Program-made: the position numbers and the translations under genes
Assembly (NCBI GenBank): GCA_014799465.1
Contig: JAAVHZ010000032.1
Span: 31,166-95,165 of the forward strand
From: Lachnospiraceae bacterium
GTDB taxonomy: Bacteria > Bacillota > Clostridia > Lachnospirales > Lachnospiraceae
Reading direction: 5' to 3'
Length of the DNA: 64,000 bases
Shown here: positions 1-7,766 of the stretch, piece after piece
How positions within the stretch are numbered: position 1 is the stretch's first letter
Layout: each line of letters begins with the position of its first letter
The notes under the pieces: generated by a model
Told to the model about the DNA's origin: nothing
Seen by the model: only the letters and a program-made list of their open reading frames with translations
Database searches by the model: none

Positions 1-963
1 ATGGAATGTAAGTGCACAAAAACTGCATCCCCCAAAACACCCTCTGTTGCTTACAAGACTGAATTTCACCTCTTTAATCGCCGGAACACCTCCATACTTT
101 TCATAAGAGGGATGATAATTTCTCATATAATCATAAGCATATACATCATCCATTTCCATTTGAGACAGTGGTTTTGACGGAACATTCTGAACAACATACA
201 TATGCTCCTTATACTGTTCCACCAACGGCTTTGCCACAAATGGGTCAGTATTGCAGTATTGTAAATAAAAACTTTGTGCATATTTTTTCTTATCACTCTT
301 TATTGAATCTATGTCGGGTAGCATTATGTAATTATAAACTGTATCAAGTGTCTTAGTTTTATATACTGTTCCGTTTATAAAAGTAATATCTTTTACATCT
401 ATGCCTGAGTTAAGGGCATCTGCCACTTCCACTACTGACCTTTCGCCCATTCCGTATATGAGAATGTCCGCTCCTGAATCTACAAGAATTGAGTTTTTCA
501 CCTTATCCGACCAGTAATCATAATGCCCCATTCTTCTTAAACTTGCTTCTATGCCGCCAATAATAACCGGTACATCCTTATATGTCTGCCTTATAAGATT
601 ACAGTATACAATAGTGGCATAATCCGGTCTTTTACCCATCACCCCTCCCGGAGTAAATGCGTCAGACTTGCGGCGTTTTTTAGATACTGTATAGTGATTC
701 ACCATGGAATCCATATTTCCTGCCATAACAAGGAATCCCAGTCTGGGTTTTCCAAACACATTTATACTGTCTTTATTCTTCCAATCGGGCTGACTGATAA
801 TTCCTATTCTGTAACCATTTGCCTCTAAAACTCTGCTGATTATTGCATGACCAAAAGAGGGATGGTCTACATAAGCATCACCTATTACATAGGTAAAATC
901 TACATAGTCCCATCCTCTTTTTTTCATATCTTTTTTACTTATGGGTAAAAAATCTTTTATCAT
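1..963 (-). CDS. YgiQ family radical SAM protein, 3' part cut by window edge
   Basis: The reading frame is open from an ATG at 963 down to base 1, giving the first 321 residues of a protein that continues outside the window. Near the cut end the sequence carries CFGGCSFC (C309, C313, C316), the C-x3-C-x2-C signature that binds the [4Fe-4S] cluster of radical SAM enzymes. The N-terminal 300 residues match the long domain preceding the radical SAM core in YgiQ-type proteins (FLPISKKDM start, IIGGIEASLRR, LIYGMGERS). The substrate of this family is unknown. The start codon overlaps the stop codon of the upstream rsuA-like gene by one base (TGATG), so the two are translationally coupled. The family call is confident; the function is not established. 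Confidence 0.9.
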   Translation of the reverse strand, partial: MIKDFLPISKKDMKKRGWDYVDFTYVIGDAYVDHPSFGHAIISRVLEANGYRIGIISQPDWKNKDSINVFGKPRLGFLVMAGNMDSMVNHYTVSKKRRKSDAFTPGGVMGKRPDYATIVYCNLIRQTYKDVPVIIGGIEASLRRMGHYDYWSDKVKNSILVDSGADILIYGMGERSVVEVADALNSGIDVKDITFINGTVYKTKTLDTVYNYIMLPDIDSIKSDKKKYAQSFYLQYCNTDPFVAKPLVEQYKEHMYVVQNVPSKPLSQMEMDDVYAYDYMRNYHPSYEKYGGVPAIKEVKFSLVSNRGCFGGCSFCALTFH

Positions 964-1676
964 CAAACTAATCCTTTCAACCGACTGACTTCTTCCTCTG
1001 TAAGCCTTCGGAACTCTCCCGCTTTTAATGAATTATCAAGTGCAATTTCTCCCATGCTTATGCGTTTAAGATAGATTACTTTCATTCCAACCGCTTCAAA
1101 CATTCTTTTTACCTGATGAAATTTCCCTTCATATATCTTAAGTTCTATTTCAGATTCATCTGCACTTTTAAGTATCTTTAAATTTCCCGGTTTTGTAGTT
1201 ATACCTCCACCTATATCTATACCTTCTGAAAATATTTTTACGTGTTCTTCTGTAACAAAACCGTCTACTCTGGCATAGTAAACCTTACCTACGTGATTAA
1301 CCGGTGATAAAAGCCTGTGTGCCATATCACCGTCATTAGATATAATAAGAAGTCCTTCCGTATCTTTATCAAGTCTTCCAACCGGAAACAAATCATCCCT
1401 GAGATTTTCCGTTATGAGTTCAAGTACCGTATGCTCGCTTCTATCCTCTGTAGCAGAAACATAACCTGACGGTTTATTAAGCATAAAATATTCATATCTT
1501 GCATATATTACTTCTTTATCTGATATAAATACTTTATCATCTTTTTCATTTATTTTCAATTCCGGTCTTTTAGCTATAGTGCCATTAACCTTTACCATAC
1601 CCTTTTTTATATAAGTTTTAACTTCACTTCTGGTTCCCTGACCCATATCCGCTAAAAATTTATCTAATCTCATCAT
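963..1676 (-). CDS. RsuA/RluB-type rRNA pseudouridine synthase
   Basis: This 237-residue enzyme should isomerise a specific uridine of ribosomal RNA to pseudouridine. Residues 2-48 form an S4 RNA-binding domain (RLDKFLADMG start). The catalytic domain follows, with the signature GRLDKDTEG, in which D103 is the expected nucleophile, then a GKFHQVKRMF segment typical of the RsuA/RluB/RluE/RluF branch. The length fits RsuA (16S U516) better than longer RluB proteins, but the target base cannot be read from the sequence. It overlaps the upstream synthetase gene (stop TGA inside ATGATG at 1671-1676), indicating one operon. Confidence 0.9.
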   Translation of the reverse strand: MMRLDKFLADMGQGTRSEVKTYIKKGMVKVNGTIAKRPELKINEKDDKVFISDKEVIYARYEYFMLNKPSGYVSATEDRSEHTVLELITENLRDDLFPVGRLDKDTEGLLIISNDGDMAHRLLSPVNHVGKVYYARVDGFVTEEHVKIFSEGIDIGGGITTKPGNLKILKSADESEIELKIYEGKFHQVKRMFEAVGMKVIYLKRISMGEIALDNSLKAGEFRRLTEEEVSRLKGLV

Positions 1677-2476
1677 TCTATATCCTGCGACCTGTATCCT
1701 TCCGCTATAACATCCAATTCTAAGTTAAACTCTTTTAATCTGTCAATATCATCTGACACATATATATTGTAAAATTCATTCTGTATATTTTCTATCTCTC
1801 TTTTATTAGCTACTTTATAAAGGTTCTGTATAGTACTAAGTATTTCTGCCACAATCTTTGATTTCATCCTCAATGAATTTTGTGCATCCATAATCTCACT
1901 TCTTATAGATGACATTTCTTTATCCATGGCAATAACTGCTGCTGCTGCATTACTAAGCCGCTCCCTTATAAGAAGCGGCATATTCTGACGATATTTATAT
2001 TGAAGTGAATGCTCTATTATTGCCCAAAAATTCATAGCCAGAGTTCTTATTTGTATTTCCACCGGTATTTTCTTTGTACCGTTTATGGTTTCCACATTGT
2101 AATTAACAATAACATGATAACTTCTATAACCGCTTGGTTTCATATTCGTAATATAGTCTTTTACTGATTTTATCTCCATATCCCTGCGTTTTTCAATCAA
2201 ATGTACTACAGCATCTATATCTTCTACAAATTGACATATTATTCTTATTCCTGCTATATCTTCGATTTTTTCTTCTACTTCCTCAATATTAATATTTTTC
2301 TTCTGCACTTTTTCAAGAATACTGGATATCTTTTTTACTCTTCCATCTACCTGTTCAATCGGACAATATAATCCTTCCAACTTGTATTCCTCTATTAAAT
2401 GCCTGAATTTTACCAAAATTTCATCTACTGCCAGCCTGTAAGGTGACAATATCTCACGCCACAACTGTATCTCCAT
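1673..2476 (-). CDS. Small alarmone synthetase, RelQ/YjbM-like (p)ppGpp synthetase
   Basis: This 267-residue single-domain protein should transfer pyrophosphate from ATP to GDP or GTP to make (p)ppGpp. Synthetase motifs are visible: IEDIAGIRI (D73), KPSGYRSYH (113-121), and VEIQIRT (139-145) followed by WAIIEHSLQYKY. No HD hydrolase domain and no TGS/ACT regulatory domains are present, so it belongs to the small alarmone synthetases rather than to full-length Rel. The C-terminal 100 residues look helical and are probably involved in oligomerisation, as in RelQ. It is the first gene of a tightly coupled set with the rRNA pseudouridine synthase and YgiQ. Confidence 0.88.
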   Translation of the reverse strand: MEIQLWREILSPYRLAVDEILVKFRHLIEEYKLEGLYCPIEQVDGRVKKISSILEKVQKKNINIEEVEEKIEDIAGIRIICQFVEDIDAVVHLIEKRRDMEIKSVKDYITNMKPSGYRSYHVIVNYNVETINGTKKIPVEIQIRTLAMNFWAIIEHSLQYKYRQNMPLLIRERLSNAAAAVIAMDKEMSSIRSEIMDAQNSLRMKSKIVAEILSTIQNLYKVANKREIENIQNEFYNIYVSDDIDRLKEFNLELDVIAEGYRSQDIE

Positions 2477-2504
2477 ATTTACACATACCTTTCATACCCT
2501 TTTA

Positions 2505-3161
2505 CTAATACTTATACTTAATAACAGATTTCTCTGCAGCCCTCAGATAATAATATGGATTTATACTCTTCTCATTTCCTGCTTTATCATTAATATATAT
2601 GCCAAGATGAAGATGAACTGCAAACATTCCTACAGTACCTTCTTCTTTCCCATATCCAGAATCTCCCATATATCCAATTAACTGCCCTGCTTTAACTTCC
2701 TTTCCCTCTTCCATGCCCTCCGCATAGGAAAACAGATGTGCATAATAAAAATATCCATTATGCTTACTCCTTATACCTATTCTGTAACCTCCCAGTTCCA
2801 GCCATCCGATATTCTCTATCTTTCCGTCAGTCATGCTGACTACCGGATATTTTCCACGAACATTTTCTTCAGCCATGATATCTATTCCTTCATGTACTCT
2901 CTCTCCTCCATAAGTACGTTTATCTCCCCACGAATTAGCATAATATACATAACTCATATTCTTATCAGTGGATTTTGCAACCGGAAAATACTTTATATCT
3001 TTTAAAAGATTATACTCATCCTTAAATTCGTTGTCTATACTCCGTATATTGTATGTTGCAGCATATACCGCAAAAGCCATACTTATCCATATAATAACCC
3101 AAATCAGTAAAATGGTATATCTCTTATTAATTCTTATCAAAAAAAATACCCCAAACTGCAA
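2505..3161 (-). CDS. Membrane-anchored M23 (LytM-type) metallopeptidase
   Basis: A cell-wall endopeptidase of about 218 residues. An N-terminal hydrophobic helix (about residues 16-35) acts as signal or anchor, and an extracytoplasmic M23 domain follows. Zinc-binding residues are visible: H90 and D94 in HEGIDI, and H183 and H185 in HLHLG, with the conserved H142 in YYAHL between them. Substrate is expected to be peptidoglycan cross-bridges. The first codon of the longest frame is a TTG; a second TTG eight codons in, preceded by a GGGG stretch, is an alternative, so the exact start is uncertain. Confidence 0.85.
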   Translation of the reverse strand: MQFGVFFLIRINKRYTILLIWVIIWISMAFAVYAATYNIRSIDNEFKDEYNLLKDIKYFPVAKSTDKNMSYVYYANSWGDKRTYGGERVHEGIDIMAEENVRGKYPVVSMTDGKIENIGWLELGGYRIGIRSKHNGYFYYAHLFSYAEGMEEGKEVKAGQLIGYMGDSGYGKEEGTVGMFAVHLHLGIYINDKAGNEKSINPYYYLRAAEKSVIKYKY

Positions 3162-3186
3162 TTTATATAAATATATGAACTTAAAT

Positions 3187-3256
3187 GTTTTTTATTCCCG
3201 CGAGCAACGAGCCAAGTGGCTGCTTGCAGACATTTGGCGACTGCCGCGAGGGTCAA
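3187..3256. repeat. GC-rich structured intergenic element
   Basis: In an otherwise AT-rich intergenic gap, this 70-base block is strikingly GC-rich. It holds an imperfect hairpin at 3204-3227 (arms gcaacgagcca and tggctgcttgc, 9 of 11 positions paired) and two direct copies of ccgcgag at 3198-3204 and 3244-3250. It sits between the M23 gene and the GGDEF gene. It may be a dispersed intergenic repeat or an RNA structure in the leader of the M23 gene. No coding potential is apparent. Confidence 0.5.
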
Positions 3257-3276
3257 ATACCGCTCAATAGTTATAA

Positions 3277-5013
3277 CTATAAACCATTCTGCATTATATC
3301 TTTATCATCATATGTCCCATCTATTGTAATTCGTCCTCTTCCGGTATTTTTAGAATGATACATGGCAAAATCCGCCCTGTTCAATAGTTCTTCTAATTGC
3401 AAACAAGTTTCAGGATAAGATGATATTCCTATACTGACATTTATATGGACTATCTCTTCCTCATAGATAAACTCTTTTTCTTTTATCTGCTCATGCATAT
3501 CTTCAGTTATTCTGAGCACTGTATCTATATTTTTATTTGGGAAGATAATTACAAACTCTTCACCACCATATCTTATAGCCATTCCTCCATTCCTTTTTGC
3601 TGTTTTTCCTGCCATTAATCCACAAAAATTTATAACTTTATCTCCAAACAAATGTCCGAACCTGTCATTTATATTCTTAAATTTATCAATATCAAATAAT
3701 ATAACAGTAAGTGGCTGATTTGTTTTTAATGCCTTTGTTATAAAATCAGGATATATAGAATTAAAATGTCTTCGGTTATATATAGTTGTAAGCGGATCCT
3801 TTGCTGCCATATCCTGCACTTTTGTATACATTGATGCATTATTAACTGCAAGAATAATCTGTTCCACAATACTGCTGTAAAAATCTTTATTATTTTCCGT
3901 AAAATATCCTGATGAATTCTTTCCTATTGATAATATGCCACGATTCTCAGAAGATATATTTATTGGATATAATAACAGAGAAGAAATATTGGAATTATTT
4001 AAAAATTCAAATTGACCTTCTTCAACATTATTGAATACAATATATTTTTTTTCATTCTTCTGAACCTCTTCTGACTGTGCATATTCTATAAATAAATCCA
4101 AGGTTTTATCATTTAACATACTTTCTTCAGAATATTTCATACTATAAAACTTTTTCTGAATCTCTTCACTCTTATCTGTATCATATACCAGTATAAAACA
4201 TAAATCCACTTCTATATTTTCTATTATTCCACTGGTTATAAAATCCATAAGTTTTCCTAATTCCAGTGCTCCTGTGATATGTTTAAGTATTCTATACTCC
4301 AACTCCATTTGACGTTTTTGGTTATTGATATTATCATTCAACTTCTCCATCTGAAACTTCTGTATACTAAGTTGTTCATTCGCATGAACCAGTCTGCTCT
4401 GATATACTTTTAATTTCTCATATTCTTTATTGGAATTAATGGCCAGCCGCTCCTGTCTGTACATATCATTCATAAGTTTGTCGATAACAGATGAAGATAC
4501 ATTAAGTTCGCATATAATAACAACACCCATCACCATTATAAATACTAATACAAGAAAAATCTCAAAATTGCTTTCACCATAAAAAATGTAATATCCAAAT
4601 GTTACTATTACTAATGGCATCATTGTCTCTATAAGTGCTGTCATCCTGTAAAAATCTTCAACCACATCAAACAGAAATAAATATTGAAAAAATACAGATA
4701 TATATATAGCGGTCATAATAACTATAGTCAGATATATACCACTGTTATATATCATTCCTACTGCCGAAAAAAACAATATACCCTGCTTTAATATTCTGAA
4801 TACAAACTTAGCATGCCAATAAATCCTTTTTCCGACAAAGTAATCCAAATACAATAAAAAAACTATTAAAAAATCAAATATAAACTCTAATGCATTTGCA
4901 TATTTGCCAAATATTAATATAAGTACGCAATATACAGCCAACACATCTGCAATATATCTGTTGTTTTTTGAAAACTTTTTTTGTAATTCAAAAAAATCGA
5001 GTACATTATCCAT
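3277..5013 (-). CDS. Membrane GAF-GGDEF diguanylate cyclase
   Basis: A 578-residue protein predicted to make cyclic di-GMP from two GTP. Residues about 20-170 contain several hydrophobic segments (five or six membrane helices), then a coiled coil (about 180-240), a GAF-like sensor region (about 240-390) and a C-terminal GGDEF domain. The active site GGEEF lies at 483-487 and the FDIDKFKNIND metal and substrate motif precedes it, so the cyclase should be active. There is no RxxD inhibitory site directly upstream of GGEEF. A GGGAGG ribosome binding site eight bases before the ATG supports the start. The gene begins three bases after the ftsA-like stop codon, so the two are probably co-transcribed. 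Confidence 0.88.
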   Translation of the reverse strand: MDNVLDFFELQKKFSKNNRYIADVLAVYCVLILIFGKYANALEFIFDFLIVFLLYLDYFVGKRIYWHAKFVFRILKQGILFFSAVGMIYNSGIYLTIVIMTAIYISVFFQYLFLFDVVEDFYRMTALIETMMPLVIVTFGYYIFYGESNFEIFLVLVFIMVMGVVIICELNVSSSVIDKLMNDMYRQERLAINSNKEYEKLKVYQSRLVHANEQLSIQKFQMEKLNDNINNQKRQMELEYRILKHITGALELGKLMDFITSGIIENIEVDLCFILVYDTDKSEEIQKKFYSMKYSEESMLNDKTLDLFIEYAQSEEVQKNEKKYIVFNNVEEGQFEFLNNSNISSLLLYPINISSENRGILSIGKNSSGYFTENNKDFYSSIVEQIILAVNNASMYTKVQDMAAKDPLTTIYNRRHFNSIYPDFITKALKTNQPLTVILFDIDKFKNINDRFGHLFGDKVINFCGLMAGKTAKRNGGMAIRYGGEEFVIIFPNKNIDTVLRITEDMHEQIKEKEFIYEEEIVHINVSIGISSYPETCLQLEELLNRADFAMYHSKNTGRGRITIDGTYDDKDIMQNGL

Positions 5014-5016
5014 TCA

Positions 5017-7104
5017 CTAGTCCTCCCAATATATTTCAACTGTATCTCCTTCTTTTAAGGGACCGGTAAATTCACTTTTCTCTCCATTTATTTTTGTAAT
5101 TAAATCATTTCCACCTGCTACTTTAGTATCAAACGGATAAAAATCCAGTATATCTACGAATATATAAGAATCTTTTCCTTTCAATGTTACTAATGTTCCA
5201 TTTACAATTACATTAATATCTTTGCTTTCCGCCTTTGTTTCTATAGGTAAAACTTCTTCCTCTAAATCTTGAGGCTTAACTTCCTCCTGAATACTCTCTT
5301 CTGTATTCGTTTCCATTTCCTGTTCAATTTCATCTTGTGATACATCGATTTCCACTGATTCAATTATATTTACGGAAAAATTCTCATATATTTTTTCGCT
5401 GCCATTTACTTCCATATTATTTACATATATCTGTTTACCTGTACAGTCAATATCCATAAATGTCATAAGCCTGTCTACCGTATAATAATCAAGGATTTTT
5501 ATATTATCACCGTTTTTTATCCTGTAATCTCCTGTCTTTATTTCTCCATCTACCTCAGCCAATTTTGGACATATCACCTTTTTACCATTTACATTTATCG
5601 TAATACTACTCTTATACTCAAGAATCTGTTCTATATAGTATTCAGCAGCCGCACCTTCTGTTGATTCTGAAATTGTAACTCTGTCATTCTTTTTTATAGG
5701 TGTATTTATATTAGCTTCCTTATCATTAACCGTAATTACAGCCGGCTCACCAAGGCTTCCCCTAACCATTCTGTGCTCCCCGTTCACTATATAATTAAGT
5801 TCTTTTCCCCGTCTCGGAAACAGCGATTGATTAGGAAAACCTATCTGCATTACGGCATCCACAACGGTAAGCCTGTCATTATCATATAATTTTATCCGTT
5901 CTCCATTTATATGTATAAATATAAAATTGTTGTTTTGATTATAAAAATTAAGACAAATGCCAATAGGTGTAACTAACAGCGGATCCTTCTTAATATTTTC
6001 CTGTTTAAATTCAATACTGCCAAGAACCTCTTCACCCCTGAGTGCAACTCTCTCTTCCGGAAGCCCGAGTTTCTTTGCAATCGCTTTAGTAAAGCCATAT
6101 ACTTTGCCGCCACCGCCTACAACAAATACAGCACTTACACTTTTTCCACCATTAAGTTCCTTTATCTTATCTGCTATTTCACCTGCTGTATCTTTCACAC
6201 ACTGACTATATACTTCCCTTACTTCTTTTGGAGAAACCTTTTTCTTTAGTCCCATTATATCCTTAAAATTAATCTGTCGATTCATAACAGATGCACGTTT
6301 TATCTTTTCAGCAGTATTGAAATCAACAAGATACTTACTTACAAGCATCTCTGTAAATTCATCACCTGCTTTTGGTATCATTCCATAAGCCACAATACTT
6401 CCATCCCGTGTAATGGATATATCTGAAGTTCCTGCTCCCACATCCACCAAAGCAATATTAAGAAGCCTGTACTCTGCAGGTATTGCTACATTAATTGCTG
6501 CAATAGGCTCCAATGTCAGATTAGCAACCTGAAGCCCTGCTCCTTCAACCGCTGCATAAAGTCCGTCAACTACATCCTCCGGAAGAAATGTGGCAAGAAT
6601 ATCTGCCGATATTTTATTTGCTTTATGACCTTCAAGATTAGCTATAACATAATCATTTAAATAATATTTTATTACAGTATACCCCACACAGTAGAATCTC
6701 ATTTTATCTTGTTTGGTATTTATTTTTTCGTAGGCATCCTCCACACCCATAAGCTCAAGAGAATATATATTTTCTCCTGTGATTACAGCCTCCTCAGGCA
6801 ATTCATATTCTTTATGGACTGTTATCGTTTTAAGAACTCTTCCGGCAGCAGCTATACACACATCCTTCAGTTTAAATCCCAGTTGCTCTTCCAACTCTGT
6901 CTTAACCTTAATGATTGAATCAGAAACTTTCCCTATATCATGTATCTGCCCGTCCAACATATCTCTTGTTTCATGTTCTTTTACATAATGTGCAACCACA
7001 TTAAATTTATTTTTCTCCATATAGCCAACTGAACCCACTATACTTCTTGTACCAATATCAAGTCCAAATACCATACGATCTATATATTTATTATTATCAG
7101 CCAT
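5017..7104 (-). CDS. FtsA/PilM-like actin-fold ATPase with long C-terminal extension
   Basis: The N-terminal 380 residues are an actin-fold ATPase of the FtsA/PilM type: phosphate-1 loop GLDIGTRS, a second phosphate motif VDVGAGTSDI, and the adenosine motif VFVVGGGGKV. The remaining 300 residues are not FtsA-like. They show several short beta-rich units ending in patterns such as KKNDRVTI, IKNGDNIKI and LKEGDTVEI, which resemble ubiquitin/beta-grasp folds, plus a Glu-rich linker. The typical FtsA amphipathic C-terminal helix is absent. I chose the ATG at 7104 because CGGAGG lies nine bases before it; a longer frame begins at 7128. It probably organises a membrane or cell-envelope complex, but the partner is unknown. 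Confidence 0.75.
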   Translation of the reverse strand: MADNNKYIDRMVFGLDIGTRSIVGSVGYMEKNKFNVVAHYVKEHETRDMLDGQIHDIGKVSDSIIKVKTELEEQLGFKLKDVCIAAAGRVLKTITVHKEYELPEEAVITGENIYSLELMGVEDAYEKINTKQDKMRFYCVGYTVIKYYLNDYVIANLEGHKANKISADILATFLPEDVVDGLYAAVEGAGLQVANLTLEPIAAINVAIPAEYRLLNIALVDVGAGTSDISITRDGSIVAYGMIPKAGDEFTEMLVSKYLVDFNTAEKIKRASVMNRQINFKDIMGLKKKVSPKEVREVYSQCVKDTAGEIADKIKELNGGKSVSAVFVVGGGGKVYGFTKAIAKKLGLPEERVALRGEEVLGSIEFKQENIKKDPLLVTPIGICLNFYNQNNNFIFIHINGERIKLYDNDRLTVVDAVMQIGFPNQSLFPRRGKELNYIVNGEHRMVRGSLGEPAVITVNDKEANINTPIKKNDRVTISESTEGAAAEYYIEQILEYKSSITINVNGKKVICPKLAEVDGEIKTGDYRIKNGDNIKILDYYTVDRLMTFMDIDCTGKQIYVNNMEVNGSEKIYENFSVNIIESVEIDVSQDEIEQEMETNTEESIQEEVKPQDLEEEVLPIETKAESKDINVIVNGTLVTLKGKDSYIFVDILDFYPFDTKVAGGNDLITKINGEKSEFTGPLKEGDTVEIYWED

Positions 7105-7159
7105 TCTGCGATGCCTCCGAATATCCATAAATTCTAAATATATACTACCACAAACACAC

Positions 7160-7747
7160 CTAAATCTCCAGTAATTTTTGAATCATGTCAATTGTTTTAT
7201 CAAATGAATTGCTGTTATCAAGAACAACATCTGCCCTATTTTTAAACTCTTCATCATTCAACTGCTGCGTAACTATACTGTCAATCTTCTCATCTGACAT
7301 TCCCCGTTCTTCTTTTATTCTTTTTCTTCTTGTTTCATTATCTGCATATACATACCACACCTGATCGCAAATACTGTCAAAACCGGACTCAAACAAAAGA
7401 GCTGATTCCACAACAAAATCCGCATCTTTCTCAGTATCTTTTATTCTATCTATTCTTTCCTTTATTTCCCTAATCACTGCCGGATGAATAAGGCTGTTAA
7501 GATACTCCAGCTTTTCCTGATTATTAAATACTATCTCTCCTAATTTTTCTCTGTCAATAAATTCATCAGGCTTTAATATTTCATATCCAAAATACTGAAC
7601 TATATCTTCATGCACCTTTGTACCCGGTTTCATAACTTCATGTCCCATTTTATCTGATTCAAAAATATGAAAAAAATATCTGTCCTTCAATATTCTAAGT
7701 ACTGTAGATTTTCCCGTACCTATTCCTCCTGTAATTCCTATTATCAT
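7160..7747 (-). CDS. coaE: Dephospho-CoA kinase
   Basis: This enzyme phosphorylates dephospho-CoA at the 3' hydroxyl of ribose, the last step of coenzyme A synthesis. The protein starts with MIIGITGGIGTGKST, a P-loop typical of CoaE, followed by the ESDKMGHEVM and HPAVIREI segments and FVVESALLFE in the CoA-binding region. The length of 195 residues is normal. A longer frame reaches 7804 but would overlap polA; the ATG at 7747 has GGAGGAAG just upstream and fits the family start. It lies 20 bases downstream of polA, the common Firmicutes order. Confidence 0.95.
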   Translation of the reverse strand: MIIGITGGIGTGKSTVLRILKDRYFFHIFESDKMGHEVMKPGTKVHEDIVQYFGYEILKPDEFIDREKLGEIVFNNQEKLEYLNSLIHPAVIREIKERIDRIKDTEKDADFVVESALLFESGFDSICDQVWYVYADNETRRKRIKEERGMSDEKIDSIVTQQLNDEEFKNRADVVLDNSNSFDKTIDMIQKLLEI

Positions 7748-7766
7748 AATCTTCCTCCATTTCCAT

